A DNA stretch of 64,000 nt from Thermoproteus uzoniensis 768-20 (GTDB lineage: Archaea > Thermoproteota > Thermoprotei > Thermoproteales > Thermoproteaceae), in the NCBI RefSeq assembly GCF_000193375.1, contig NC_015315.1, forward strand, positions 1,868,622-1,932,621, read 5' to 3'. Position 1 is the stretch's first letter. The number at the start of each line of letters is the position of its first letter. The notes beneath the pieces are model-generated. The model was given only the letters and a program-made list of their open reading frames with translations. It did not search any database and had not been told where the DNA came from. Positions 1-9,002 of this stretch are shown here, piece by piece. The translations under genes and the position numbers were made by a program.

Positions 1-597
1 GGACACGCCGTCGACGGTGGTGAGGGTCGCCTTGTAGAGGAAGTCCATCTGCCTCAACGCCGCCGCGTAGTCGAACTCGTTGAGTGCGGCTATTGCGTCT
101 ATCGGGACCGCCACGTCGTAGAGCCTCAGCCTGGCGCCCGCCACAGCGTGTAGGACGCAGATGTTGGCCACAGTGCCCACAACCACGAGGTGCCGCACGC
201 CGTACATGCGGAGTATGTGGTCCAGAGGAGTCCCGAAGAACGGGTCGTACCTCATCTTCTCCACGACCAAGTCGCCCTCCCTCGGCTTGAGCTCTTCGAC
301 TATCTGCCAGCCCCACGAGCCCTTGACCACGTGGGGGCCCCATATGGGGAACTCCACGGGGTCGTCCGGGTAATGGGTGTCTTGGGTATAGACGATGCGG
401 ACCTTCTTGGCCCGGGCTCTCTCCAGGAGCTTGGCTATACGGGGGATTATCTCCCTGGCCGAGGGCCCGTAGAGCTTTCCGTTGGGGTGGGCGAAGTCGT
501 TCTGCATATCGACGACCAGTACGGCGCTCTTGTCGGCGGGGAGCGAGACCTTGTCCACGATGGGTATCCTGGGCACGGCGACTGTCGCAGGCAACAT
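1..597 (-). CDS. Isochorismatase/nicotinamidase-family cysteine hydrolase (3' end outside window)
   Basis: Open to the window edge without a stop; 199 residues are visible from an ATG. The family hydrolyses amides or vinyl ethers (nicotinamide, isochorismate and similar) with an Asp-Lys-Cys triad. All three can be seen: Asp30 in VVDMQNDF, Lys114 in VVEKMRYDPF and Cys147 in VGTVANICVLHA. The metal-site His of the nicotinamidase pattern may be in TQDTHYPDDP (about residue 75), which would favour nicotinamidase (NAD salvage), but the substrate cannot be fixed from sequence. It diverges from the HAD gene at 713. Confidence 0.85.
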   Translation of the reverse strand, partial: MLPATVAVPRIPIVDKVSLPADKSAVLVVDMQNDFAHPNGKLYGPSAREIIPRIAKLLERARAKKVRIVYTQDTHYPDDPVEFPIWGPHVVKGSWGWQIVEELKPREGDLVVEKMRYDPFFGTPLDHILRMYGVRHLVVVGTVANICVLHAVAGARLRLYDVAVPIDAIAALNEFDYAAALRQMDFLYKATLTTVDGVS

Positions 598-712
598 GCC
601 GTAGAGTCCGCGGGGCGGGATAAAAACGGAGCGCGCAATCTATGCGCCCGCGCCGCCTGGCGCGGCCGCGGACCGCGGGCGTAGCTATATAAATCTGCGG
701 CCGACCTCCTCA

Positions 713-1387
713 ATGGGCGCAGTCGGGAGGCAGGTCCCCGCGGTCGGGGTGCTGGCCTTCGACATATATGGCACCCTCTATGATCTGGCCTCGCTGGCCG
801 AGGCGGCTAGGGGGCTGGTCCCAGACCCCGTGGGCTTCGTGGAGCTCTGGCGCGCCAAACAGCTGGAGTACGCCCTTCTGCTGTCCGTGATGGGGAGGTA
901 CGAGAGCTTCCGCTCGGTCACGGAAAGGGCCTTGAGGTACACGATCAGGCGGCTGGGCCTGGGCTTGAAGGAGCGGGAGATGGAGACGCTAATGGAGGCG
1001 TGGTTGCGGCTCAAGCCCTACCCGGACGCGGCGCGGTCCTTGCCGAGACTCGCCAGGCGGCACAAGCTGGTGGCCTTGACGAACGGAGATAGGGATATGG
1101 TCGACGCGCTGTTGAGGGACACGGGCCTGAGGGCCCACTTCGCCGAGATACTCTCGGCGGAGGAGGTCGGCGTCTATAAGCCGAGCCCCAAGATCTACGG
1201 GCTGGCCTCCCGGCTGGGAGACGCCGCGTTGGTGTCGTCGAATCCCTGGGACGTCGCCGGGGCCCTCAACGCCGGCCTCAAGGCCATATACCTGAACAGG
1301 CGCGGGTTGCCGACCGAGGAGCTGGGGCCGGAGCCCACGCTCGTCGTCAAGGACCTCGACGAGCTGGCCGATGCCCTGGAGGCGTAG
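713..1387 (+). CDS. HAD-superfamily hydrolase, 2-haloacid dehalogenase-like
   Basis: 224 residues. Motif I is FDIYGTLYD (nucleophile Asp17), motif II is LTNGD, motif III is the Lys in VYKPSPKIY and motif IV is SSNPWDVAGA, the form found in type II haloacid dehalogenase-like proteins. The helical cap between motifs I and II is present. A TATA box (TATATAAA, 686-693) sits about 25 bases before the ATG, so the transcript is probably leaderless. The substrate is unknown; it may be a phosphatase or a dehalogenase. Confidence 0.88.
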   Translation: MGAVGRQVPAVGVLAFDIYGTLYDLASLAEAARGLVPDPVGFVELWRAKQLEYALLLSVMGRYESFRSVTERALRYTIRRLGLGLKEREMETLMEAWLRLKPYPDAARSLPRLARRHKLVALTNGDRDMVDALLRDTGLRAHFAEILSAEEVGVYKPSPKIYGLASRLGDAALVSSNPWDVAGALNAGLKAIYLNRRGLPTEELGPEPTLVVKDLDELADALEA

Positions 1388-1405
1388 ACGGCGAAAACCG
1401 GTTGG

Positions 1406-1529
1406 CGCCGCCGCCGGGATTTGAACCCTATCCCGAACCCCCTCGCGGGGGCTCGACGGGACCTACGGGTTAACAGCGTCGGCCGCCCCCTAAGGGGACC
1501 GCCGCTATACCGGGCTTAGCTACGGCGGC
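1406..1529 (-). tRNA. tRNA-Asn (GTT) with two introns
   Basis: The acceptor stem GCCGCCG/CGGCGGC with discriminator G (1406), D-arm, anticodon loop CTGTTAA and T-loop TTCAAAT are all present, but the gene is 124 bases long. Removing 21 bases (1478-1498, between positions 30 and 31 of the anticodon stem) and 29 bases (about 1428-1456, inside the T-stem 5' strand) leaves a 74-base tRNA with paired stems (anticodon stem GCGGG/CCCGT, T-stem CCGGG/CCCGG). Intron ends are ambiguous by a base. Multiple non-canonical tRNA introns are known in Thermoproteales. Confidence 0.9.
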
Positions 1530-1660
1530 GACGGACCACATAATGGAGGTCCTTTATGTGCTTTTCGCTGGCGCTACCGCCTAGGTTCGTCGGCTTTGAC
1601 TTTCCCAATTTATGCCAGAATTAGGGAAAAGTTTATACGTGATGTCGGCCGGAGGCCCCT

Positions 1661-2854
1661 ATGGAGACGCCGGCTCCTAGAGCTGTAGCGGACGGCGTTT
1701 TTTGGGTGGGGGTGAACGATAGGGTCAAGAGGCTGTTCGAGGCCTTGTGGCCTCTGCCTGACGGCGTGTCCTACAACGCCTACGTCGTCGACGGCGGCGA
1801 CGTGGCCCTCATCGACGCTGCTCCCGAGGAGTTCGCCTACGAATATCTGGGGAGAGTCGGCGAAGTTGTCGGCGATCTCTCGCGGGTCAAATATCTGGTG
1901 TTGAACCACCTCGAGCCCGACCACCACGGGGCCACCCCATACATCCTCCAGAGGCTTAAACACGTCAAGGTGGTTGCGTCGACCACCGCGAGCCGCCTCA
2001 TACACTCGCTCTATAAAGTGCCCGCAGATAGGATCATAGCGGTTAAGGACGGAGATACGCTGGATCTAGGCAGACGGAGGCTTAGATTCATCCACGCGCC
2101 GTGGCTCCACTGGCCGGAGACCATGTTCACGTACCTCGAGGACTCCGGCGTGCTCTTCACTTGCGACGCCTTCGGCGCATATGGGGCGCTGGAGCGGGGC
2201 ATATTCGACGACGAGGTGGACCTAAATCGCTACATATCGGAGGCGAGGAGGTACTACGTGAATATAGTGGCCAAATACGGCAGGAACGTGATAGACGCGT
2301 TGGAGAAGATAAAGCCGCTCGACGTGAGGATAATAGCGCCGTCGCACGGCCCGATATACCGCAGACACGTATCGGAGATGTTGAGGCTGTACAGGAAGTG
2401 GGCCGCGCCCGAGCCCGACAGAAGGAGGGCTGTGGTCCTCTTCGGCTCTATGTACGGAAGGACGAGGCAGCTGGCGGAACACATAGCGGAGGAGCTGCGC
2501 AAGGCCGGCTTCACGACCTCCATCTACGACGCCTCCGACGCCCACCCATCCTATATATTGGCCGACCTCGTCGAGGCGTATGCGTTAGTCGTAGTCTACC
2601 CAACCTACGACGGAGGCGTATTCCCCTACATACACAACGTGCTCCACCTATTGCAGTCCAAAAGCCTCGGCAGGGGCCGCGTCGCGGCCGTAGTGAACAC
2701 ATACGTCTGGGCCCCCACGTCGAGGCAAGCAGTCGAGGCGCTCCAGAAGGCGGGCTTCAAGATAGTGGAGCCCGTAGTCGAGACAAAGGCCCTACCCGAC
2801 GAGAAGGCCCTAGCCGAAATAGGGCGTCTAGTGAAGGCGCTCTCCGAGATCTAG
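1661..2854 (+). CDS. Flavodiiron protein (A-type flavoprotein)
   Basis: 397 residues, the usual length of the family. The N-terminal metallo-beta-lactamase-like domain has the diiron ligands in NHLEPDHHG (His83, Glu85, Asp87, His88), then HAPWLHWPE, CDAFGAYG and PSHGPIYR. The C-terminal flavodoxin domain (from about residue 253) has the FMN phosphate loop FGSMYGRTRQL. It is a cytoplasmic enzyme that reduces O2 or NO to protect an anaerobe. TATA-like TTTATA at 1632-1637 and GGAGG at 1651-1655 support this start. An imperfect dyad of CTTTCCC and GGGAAAAG lies just upstream of the TATA box (about 1604-1632). Confidence 0.95.
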   Translation: METPAPRAVADGVFWVGVNDRVKRLFEALWPLPDGVSYNAYVVDGGDVALIDAAPEEFAYEYLGRVGEVVGDLSRVKYLVLNHLEPDHHGATPYILQRLKHVKVVASTTASRLIHSLYKVPADRIIAVKDGDTLDLGRRRLRFIHAPWLHWPETMFTYLEDSGVLFTCDAFGAYGALERGIFDDEVDLNRYISEARRYYVNIVAKYGRNVIDALEKIKPLDVRIIAPSHGPIYRRHVSEMLRLYRKWAAPEPDRRRAVVLFGSMYGRTRQLAEHIAEELRKAGFTTSIYDASDAHPSYILADLVEAYALVVVYPTYDGGVFPYIHNVLHLLQSKSLGRGRVAAVVNTYVWAPTSRQAVEALQKAGFKIVEPVVETKALPDEKALAEIGRLVKALSEI

Positions 2855-2937
2855 GCGCGGATTCCACAAGGCGCGTCGCCGCCGTAGGCGGCAGATAGCC
2901 GGAAAACGTTTAAAATCCTCTGCGTATTTGTGGGGCG

Positions 2938-3037
2938 AGCCCGGTCGTCTAGCGGCCAACGGGCCACGGCGATGCGGCCCGGCTACGGATGCGGGGCTTT
3001 GGACCCCGTGGCCCGGGTTCGAATCCCGGCCGGGCTA
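2938..3037 (+). tRNA. tRNA-Gln (TTG) with an intron in the D-loop
   Basis: The acceptor stem AGCCCGG (2938-2944)/CCGGGCT (3030-3036), anticodon stem CGGGG/CCCCG around loop CTTTGGA (anticodon 2999-3001) and T-arm CCGGG-TTCGAAT-CCCGG are clear. The D-stem GTCT/GGAT encloses 36 bases (2951-2986) instead of about 10, so an intron of about 26 bases is inferred there. It contains a 6-bp helix CGGGCC/GGCCCG. A TATA-like GTTTAAAA lies about 25 bases upstream. Confidence 0.9.
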
Positions 3038-3412
3038 CTCACCCTCACAATACAACTCCCCCAACACGCCGAATTTTCAGCGTCGCCGTTCACATACGGC
3101 GCCCTTTCCTTAAATCAGCACAAACGTCGCTTTATAGCACATGACGACTGCTAAGAATGCATTATGAAGATAGCATATAGCTAGGGGCTTTCAACGTTGG
3201 CTCGCCCTCAGCAGACGTTGTCTCGTTGTCCCCTCTGCGGTCGTCGCGTTGGGCGGCCGACATCTCAGCCTAAAGCATGTGAAAGGAATAGGTCTATTCG
3301 GCGGGCAGGCCTCGGCTGACGTATGGCGGCTGGCGCGCCTTTTCTCGGTACCGCCGAGGTATCCGCACGCGTTGCGTAGAGGCCGAGAGATGTCGGCTTT
3401 TGCCTCGCCTGG
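3038..3412. other. Intergenic region without a supported gene
   Basis: 375 bases between tRNA-Gln and the nitrilase gene. A short TTG-initiated frame (about 3199-3320, plus) contains CPLCG followed by another Cys, which hints at a zinc-ribbon fragment, but there is no promoter or recognisable family. No convincing RNA gene was seen. Confidence 0.4.
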
Positions 3413-4177
3413 CTAGAGCCCATACCTATTTAGGTCGACGGGCTTCATGGACCTCACGTCGTCTAGGTAGCGCCTTCGCCTCCTGGCGTGCTCCAGCTCT
3501 CCCCGGTCTAGCTCGGCCAAATAGACGCCGGGCTCCTCGCCGAACTCCACGAGGATTCCGTTCGGCGTGGCTATGTAGGACCCGCCGCGCGCAGGTCTGC
3601 CGTCTAGGTATCTATAGCCTGTCCCGAGCGCCGCCGCGACGAACACCGAGTTCTCGAAGGCCCTCGCCAGCCCGATCGCGGCCCACAGACCTCTCCTGTC
3701 GGCCGAAATGCTCGCCGGGTTGACGACCACCTCGGCTCCGGCCAGGGCCAGCACACGCGCCAGCTCCGGGTAGGCCAGGTCGACGCAGGATAGGCAACCC
3801 ACCGCCCAGCTCCCGGCCTTGAAGAGAGCTAGCCTAGAGCCGCCGGATACCCAGACTCTCTCCTCGGTCGCGGCGGAGGGGAAGATCTTCTCGCCCCAGG
3901 TCAACAGCCCCTCCCCGCCCACTACGGGGCACACGTTCTTGACGGCGCCGCCTCTGGCGACGGCCACGGCGCCCGCCACGACGATCCCGCCCATAGCGGA
4001 GGCTATCTCGGCGATTTCCGAGATATAGGAGCGGAACCCCTCCTCGTCTAGGGGAGAGGTCCCTATCCAGTACTCGGGGAGGACGGCCAGATCGGCCCTC
4101 GGCGTCTTGTCCATCAACCACCTCAAGCCCTCGGCCGGACCCGAAAACCTGGGCGATTGAACTACGGCTATCTTCAC
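3413..4177 (-). CDS. Carbon-nitrogen hydrolase (nitrilase family)
   Basis: The catalytic triad is visible: Glu in VLPEYW, Lys in GEKIFPSA and Cys in VGCLSCVDLAYPE. The family hydrolyses amides, nitriles or carbamoyl compounds; the substrate is unknown. The frame opens at an ATG at 4228, but the GTG at 4177 (protein starting VKIAVVQSP) is preferred. It has GGAGGGG 4-5 bases upstream and begins at the first beta-strand of the fold. It would give 254 residues against 271. The AT-rich block 4232-4260 probably carries divergent promoters for this gene and for the 35-residue gene at 4270. Confidence 0.85.
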   Translation of the reverse strand: MKIAVVQSPRFSGPAEGLRWLMDKTPRADLAVLPEYWIGTSPLDEEGFRSYISEIAEIASAMGGIVVAGAVAVARGGAVKNVCPVVGGEGLLTWGEKIFPSAATEERVWVSGGSRLALFKAGSWAVGCLSCVDLAYPELARVLALAGAEVVVNPASISADRRGLWAAIGLARAFENSVFVAAALGTGYRYLDGRPARGGSYIATPNGILVEFGEEPGVYLAELDRGELEHARRRRRYLDDVRSMKPVDLNRYGL

Positions 4178-4269
4178 GCCCCCTCCAGCCAAGCCGGTTT
4201 TAGGCTTTCTCGGCGCATCGCGCCGCAAACTATAACGTAAGAAATTTAAATTAATACATTGTTCGGCCT

Positions 4270-4377
4270 ATGGCTGAGAAGAAAACGGAGGAGGAGAACA
4301 CCAAGAAGATCAAGGTGGTTGAGCTGAAGGACAAGAAAGTTGTAGTGCTTAGATTTGTCGAGGGGGGCATTCTCTAA
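4270..4377 (+). CDS. Small highly charged protein, 35 residues
   Basis: ATG to TAA, 35 residues, starting MAEKKTEEENTKK and ending VVVLRFVEGGIL: a Lys/Glu-rich head followed by a short alternating hydrophobic tail. A TATA-like TTTAAATT (about 4247-4254) lies 20-25 bases before the ATG, which fits a leaderless transcript, and the codons resemble neighbouring genes. A T-rich stretch follows the stop. Not recognised; no function is proposed. Confidence 0.55.
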   Translation: MAEKKTEEENTKKIKVVELKDKKVVVLRFVEGGIL

Positions 4378-4443
4378 AGTTTCCCTTTTTAACCGGTAGT
4401 ATTGTCGGTTAAAAGAGCGGATGGACTACGCGGCCGGTCGCCA

Positions 4444-5724
4444 CTATATCCACCCCCTCGCCTTCATTGCCTTGTATATTCTCTCTACGGCTATTACGTA
4501 TGCGGCGTCTCTCATAGTCCAGCTCTTTTCTTGTATCCACCTCTGGTGCACCCTCCTGAAATTCTCCGCCATAATCCTCTCGAGCCTAGACCTAGTCTCC
4601 TCCTCGTCCCACATAAGCCACTGCAGATTCTCAACCCACTCGAGGTAAGACATGACAACACCCCCAGCGTTAGCCAAGACATCCGGCACAACCACAACGC
4701 CCCTCTCGTAAAGAGCCTTCTCAGCCTCAGGCGTAGTAGGCCCGTTAGCCCCCTCCACCACAAGCCTAGCCCTAACAGAGCCCACATTATCCTCAGTAAT
4801 AGCATTCTCAAGAGCAGCAGGAACAAGAATATCGGCATCGACGCCGAAGACGGCGCTGGGGTCCTGCACCATGGACGCGTCGTTGTATTTGGCTATCTGG
4901 GCCAGCAGATCAGGTCCCCTGGCGTTCCTATTCTTCTCGACAAGCTCGGCCGTGGTCAGCCCGCCTTTCTTGTACACAGTCCCGTTTATGTCGGAGATGG
5001 CGACGACTCTGATGCCCATCTTCTCCAGCCAGTAGGCCGTCCACCTGCCCACGTTCCCGAACCCCTGTATGGCGGCGGTCTTCCCCTCGGCGGATCCCCA
5101 AAGCGCCTTGGCCGCATAGACGGCCGTCACCGCTACTCCGAATCCTGTGGAGTATTCCCTCACCGGGTTTCCCCATAGCTCTGGCGGCTTCGCGGTGAAT
5201 ACTGCGGGGGCGTTTCTCCCGGCTATTTTGGAGTACTCGTCTACCATCCAGGCCATTATCTGGCTGTTTGTCCCCACGTCGGGCGCCGGTATGTCTAGCT
5301 CCTCCCCTATAAGCGGCGCTATAGCCCTAACATAGCCTCTCGACAGCTCCTCCAACTCCCGAGGCGAAAGCCTCTTCGGGTCTACCCTAACAGCCCCCTT
5401 AGCCCCTCCATAGGGCAACCCAGCCAAGCTGTTCTTCAACGTCATTATGGTGGCGAGAGCCATATCGTCAGCCAGAGACACCTCCGGATGGAAACGGATG
5501 CCTCCCTTATAGGGCCCAAGCGCGTCGTTATGCTGAACTCTATACCCCTCAAAAAACACAACCCCACCATTAACCCTAACCGGAATAGAGACAACAAGAA
5601 CCCTCTTAGGCCTAGAAAGAAACTCGTAAAGCTCAATAGGGAAACCGCCGAGCTCTATGCTCCTTCGGAGGAGCTGGAGGGTGTTGCCCAGGAAGGCGTT
5701 CATCTGAGTGACCGACAGCATCAT
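4444..5724 (-). CDS. gdhA: Glutamate dehydrogenase
   Basis: 426 residues, normal for hexameric archaeal GDH. Reversibly deaminates glutamate to 2-oxoglutarate, linking amino-acid catabolism to ammonia assimilation. The N-terminal domain has the substrate pocket [11 protein letters not shown] and the catalytic Lys in [27 protein letters not shown] follows. The Rossmann domain has the glycine loop IQGFGNVG (about residue 220). A TATA-like TTATAAG about 22 bases upstream supports the first ATG, although ATGs a few codons in are possible. NAD or NADP preference is not assigned. Confidence 0.97.
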   Translation of the reverse strand: MMLSVTQMNAFLGNTLQLLRRSIELGGFPIELYEFLSRPKRVLVVSIPVRVNGGVVFFEGYRVQHNDALGPYKGGIRFHPEVSLADDMALATIMTLKNSLAGLPYGGAKGAVRVDPKRLSPRELEELSRGYVRAIAPLIGEELDIPAPDVGTNSQIMAWMVDEYSKIAGRNAPAVFTAKPPELWGNPVREYSTGFGVAVTAVYAAKALWGSAEGKTAAIQGFGNVGRWTAYWLEKMGIRVVAISDINGTVYKKGGLTTAELVEKNRNARGPDLLAQIAKYNDASMVQDPSAVFGVDADILVPAALENAITEDNVGSVRARLVVEGANGPTTPEAEKALYERGVVVVPDVLANAGGVVMSYLEWVENLQWLMWDEEETRSRLERIMAENFRRVHQRWIQEKSWTMRDAAYVIAVERIYKAMKARGWI

Positions 5725-5944
5725 GAGATCGATAGAGGATACTTATAAGCTTTTATTTACATATATTCTATTTATCTCAATATAGAATATATTGAGAGAA
5801 AACTGCCGCAATCTTTTCGGGAAGGTCATCGTAACCGAATAACATGCATAAAAGTATATATCATAAACCACTCTAGGCTCTGAATATTTTAACTTAACTG
5901 AGTTTATTAATTAAAATAATTCAAAAATAATCATAAATTTTTAT

Positions 5945-7159
5945 TTATTCTATTTTAGTTGTTTTTGTTTCTTTGCCGAATAGATAGATAGATGCGCCGG
6001 CCGCCAGCCAGGCCGCGGCGTAGGCCGCCAGTGCGGTAGAGAAGGTGAGGTATGTGGGCAGTAAAGGCCCTATTATCATGCCGACGCGCGCCATGGATCC
6101 GCTACTGCCCATGCCCGTTGCGCGGAGATCAGACGGGAACGACTCGGGCGTGTAGGCGTATATGAGGCCCCAGGCGCCGAGGTTGAAGAAGTTCAGGGCG
6201 ATGCCGGAGGCCAGTAGCCAGCCGACGTTCGGCGCGGCGGCGAACGCGATGGCCGAGGCGGCGGATCCCAGGAAGAAGAGGAGCAGGCTGGGCCTTCTGC
6301 CGATCCTCTCTATGAGGTACGCCGCTGTGAAGTAGCCGGGCAGTTGAGCCAGCGACATGATCAGCGAGTACTCGAACGTGGCGACTAGGCCGAAGCCTCT
6401 CTTGGCTATCATGGCGGGGAGCCAGAGGAAGGCGCCGTAGTAGCCGAAGGCCAGAAGGAGCCAGGCCGCCCACAGCAACAGCGTCTGAGATCTGTAGCCG
6501 GCCAAGAGCTCCCTCGCCGAGTGCCTCTCGACGCGGCCGAGCTGGACGCCGTAGGTCTGGGCTATGGCGTAGGCCCTCTGCGGATCTCTGAGGTACAGCC
6601 ACAGCGGGGATTCGGGGACAGCCGACCTGAGGACCAAGGCGTAGAGCGCGGTCAAGGAGAGGAGGGCCAGCGGGATCCTCCAGCCGAGGCGCGGGAAGGC
6701 GAAGTAGGCGACGGAGGCCGCCAGAATTGAGCCGAGGGACCAGAAGCTCTCCAGCAAGACCACGTTCCTCCCTCTGTATCTAGTCGGCGAGAGCTCGGAC
6801 ATCAACGAGGCGGCCACGGGGAGCTCCCCGCCGAGCCCGAGGCCCGTGAAGAAGCGTAGCAACGCCAGATCCGACGCGGATCCGGCCAACGCCGTTAAGC
6901 CGGTCCCCGCGCTGTAGATGGCCAGCGTCGTCATGAAGACGGGCTTTCTGCCCCAGACGTCGGCCAGCCTACCGAAGAGGAGCGCGCCGAGCAACATGCC
7001 CACGTTGTTCGCCAATATGACGAGGCCGGCCTCGCCTTTGCTGAGCCCCAGCTCGCCGGCCGCGGCGACTAAGATATAGGAGAGCAGTAGGACGTCCATG
7101 GCGTCGAACATCCAGCCTATGCCGGCCGAGGCCAACAGTCTGACGCATCTCCGGTCCAT
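5945..7159 (-). CDS. MFS transporter (sugar/aromatic acid porter-like)
   Basis: About 404 residues and 12 predicted membrane helices. MFS motif A is RLADVWGRKP between helices 2 and 3, and its repeat ERIGRRP is in the second half. The start GWMFDAMDVLLLSY resembles the aromatic-acid:proton and sugar-phosphate porter groups. The open frame extends to 7360, but those 67 extra residues are Arg-rich and overlap the divergent gene's promoter, so ATG at 7159 is chosen. Probably imports an organic substrate with protons; the substrate is unknown. Confidence 0.85.
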   Translation of the reverse strand: MDRRCVRLLASAGIGWMFDAMDVLLLSYILVAAAGELGLSKGEAGLVILANNVGMLLGALLFGRLADVWGRKPVFMTTLAIYSAGTGLTALAGSASDLALLRFFTGLGLGGELPVAASLMSELSPTRYRGRNVVLLESFWSLGSILAASVAYFAFPRLGWRIPLALLSLTALYALVLRSAVPESPLWLYLRDPQRAYAIAQTYGVQLGRVERHSARELLAGYRSQTLLLWAAWLLLAFGYYGAFLWLPAMIAKRGFGLVATFEYSLIMSLAQLPGYFTAAYLIERIGRRPSLLLFFLGSAASAIAFAAAPNVGWLLASGIALNFFNLGAWGLIYAYTPESFPSDLRATGMGSSGSMARVGMIIGPLLPTYLTFSTALAAYAAAWLAAGASIYLFGKETKTTKIE

Positions 7160-7319
7160 GTACGGCGTTGTGCGTGCCGGTAGTACATAGTTGTGTGCAA
7201 CATTTACGCGGGGGAGAGCCGTAGGCCGCCGCCGAGCGCCACGACGCCGCGCATGGGATACATATACTTTCCGCCTCCGAACGCCTATATAGCTTAAATA
7301 TGGCCTGCTTCTCGATATT

Positions 7320-8591
7320 ATGTCGCTCAGATTCGTAGTGGCCGCGTCGACCGTAGGCACGTTGATAGAGTGGTACGACTTCTTCGCCTACGCCTCCCTC
7401 TCCCCCATCATCGCCTCCCTCTTCTTCCCGAAGGGGAACCCCGCCGCCGCTATCATAGGAACCTGGCTCGTCTTCGCCACGGGCTTTGTCGTCAGGCCTA
7501 TCGGCGCCCTCGTGTTCGGCCACCTAGGCGATAGGATAGGCCGCAAGTCGACGTTCCTCGCCACGTTGATTCTGATGGGCCTATCGACCACCGGCATAGG
7601 CCTACTGCCCACGTACGCGCAGGCCGGCCTCGCCGCGACGGCTCTCCTGGCGGCTCTCAGAATGGTCCAAGGGATAGCGCTCGGCGGAGAGTACGGCGGC
7701 GCGGTGACGTACGCGCTCGAGTACGCGCCCAGTGGCAGAAGGGCGTTCTACGTCGGCTTCATCTCGGCGACTCCCCCGCTTGGGCTCGGCCTCTCGTCCC
7801 TAACTGTAGTCCTCTCCTCAATGCTCCTCACGGCTCAAGAATTCGCCGCATGGGGCTGGAGAGTCCCCTTCCTGCTGGCCCTGGCGCTGACCGCCTTAGG
7901 CGCCTATCTGCGCCTTAAGCTCGCCGAGACTCCGCTGTTCGGGGCGCTGAAGGAAAAAGGCGCCGTGTCCAAGATACCCATAGTCGAGGCGTTCGCCAAG
8001 TATTGGAAGTGGATCCTTGTGGGCATAGCCGTAGCGGCCGGACACGCAGTCCTCGCCTACACCTCCACGGCCTATATATTCACGTTCCTGACCCAAGTGG
8101 CTCGGTGGACCTCTGTCGAGGCCAATATCATAGTCGGCACAGCCGCCGTTCTGCAACTGCCCCTCTACATCTTCGCGGCGTGGCTCGGCGATAGGTTGGG
8201 CAGAAGGCTCATATACGTAATAGGGCTCGTCATAGGCATAGCGACCTACTACCCCATATACCTCTTCCTCTCGTCGTTGAGGGACCTCGCCGCGGCTGTC
8301 TTGGCCGTCTTCGTGTTGATAGGGGCCACGGCCTTCACCTTCAGCATATTGGGCACGGCGTTGGCCGAGCTCTTCCCCACGAGGGTGAGGTACACCGGGA
8401 TGTCCATAGCGTTTAACATAGGCATAGGCTTCTTCGGCGGATTCACCCCGTCCATAGTAGGGGCCATAGGCCTAGCCCTACACAACCCCCTAGCGGGCGT
8501 CGCGTTGTACACCTACGTGGTGGCGATCGTCGCACTCGCCGTAGCCATACTCGCTCTGCCGGAGACCAAGAACGTCGACATATCGGCCTAG
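7320..8591 (+). CDS. MFS transporter, metabolite:H+ symporter (MHS) family
   Basis: 423 residues with 12 membrane helices. The opening STVGTLIEWYDFFAY, motif A FGHLGDRIGRKS, and GIALGGEYGGAVTY after helix 4 are signatures of the MHS (ProP/ShiA/citrate) group. TATA-like TTAAATA at about 7295 lies 25 bases before the ATG. Probable proton-coupled uptake of an organic acid or compatible solute. It is divergent from the other MFS gene and shares its 160-base promoter region. Confidence 0.9.
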   Translation: MSLRFVVAASTVGTLIEWYDFFAYASLSPIIASLFFPKGNPAAAIIGTWLVFATGFVVRPIGALVFGHLGDRIGRKSTFLATLILMGLSTTGIGLLPTYAQAGLAATALLAALRMVQGIALGGEYGGAVTYALEYAPSGRRAFYVGFISATPPLGLGLSSLTVVLSSMLLTAQEFAAWGWRVPFLLALALTALGAYLRLKLAETPLFGALKEKGAVSKIPIVEAFAKYWKWILVGIAVAAGHAVLAYTSTAYIFTFLTQVARWTSVEANIIVGTAAVLQLPLYIFAAWLGDRLGRRLIYVIGLVIGIATYYPIYLFLSSLRDLAAAVLAVFVLIGATAFTFSILGTALAELFPTRVRYTGMSIAFNIGIGFFGGFTPSIVGAIGLALHNPLAGVALYTYVVAIVALAVAILALPETKNVDISA

Positions 8592-8729
8592 CGGCGTCGC
8601 GCGTCTTGCTCATGTAGCCGCGTTTTCTGGCCTCGTTGCGCTGGCCCTAACGGCTCGTCTGGCCGGCCGACGGCGTCCGCACTTGATCTAGTTTATTAAC
8701 TGGCGACTTCTATTTTCCGGTGATGCGGT

Positions 8730-9002
8730 GTGCCGCCTCCGAGCGGTGAGGTAATTCCTGTCGGGGCTGATGCCTATTTATTGAGGAGGCGCAACATCTC
8801 CGTGAAGCGGCCTTTGAGGTTCTACGACATAGCGGCCGGGAAGACGTTCGTCACGGACCAGTACGAGGTTGTGGAGATCAAGTCGTCCAGAGGCGCGGTC
8901 CGCCTCGCCGTGGCCAAATCGCCCTATACCGGAAACGAGTGTTACAGCTTCGCCCCAAAGAGGCCCGAGATAAGATCGGCCACGTTGAACGGCTACCTAT
9001 AG
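8730..9002 (+). CDS. Small conserved-looking protein, 90 residues
   Basis: GTG start, 90 residues, no signal or membrane segment. It is rich in beta-forming residues (DQYEVVEIKSS, AVRLAVAK) and basic, ending SATLNGYL. A TATA-like TTTATTAA (8692-8699) lies about 30 bases upstream. Its last 10 bases overlap the end of the convergent ndk gene. Not recognised; a small nucleic-acid-binding barrel is conceivable but unsupported. Confidence 0.6.
   Translation: MPPPSGEVIPVGADAYLLRRRNISVKRPLRFYDIAAGKTFVTDQYEVVEIKSSRGAVRLAVAKSPYTGNECYSFAPKRPEIRSATLNGYL

Noticed and set aside
1604-1632. Dyad CTTTCCC/GGGAAAAG upstream of the flavodiiron gene as another copy of the hydrogenase operator
   Set aside because: Arms and spacing differ from TTTTCA-N6-TGAAAA and the gene is unrelated to nickel; may be a separate operator.
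3199-3322. Short frame with CPLCG and a third Cys
   Set aside because: TTG start without promoter; too short and without a second full knuckle.
7160-7360. 67-residue N-terminal extension of the MFS protein
   Set aside because: Arg-rich, not membrane-like, and overlaps the divergent MHS gene start; internal ATG 7159 fits the family.
8720-8775. Possible C/D-box sRNA (GTGATGC ... CTGA) at the start of the 90-residue gene
   Set aside because: The C box is off consensus and the internal D' and C' boxes are missing; it overlaps a supported coding start.
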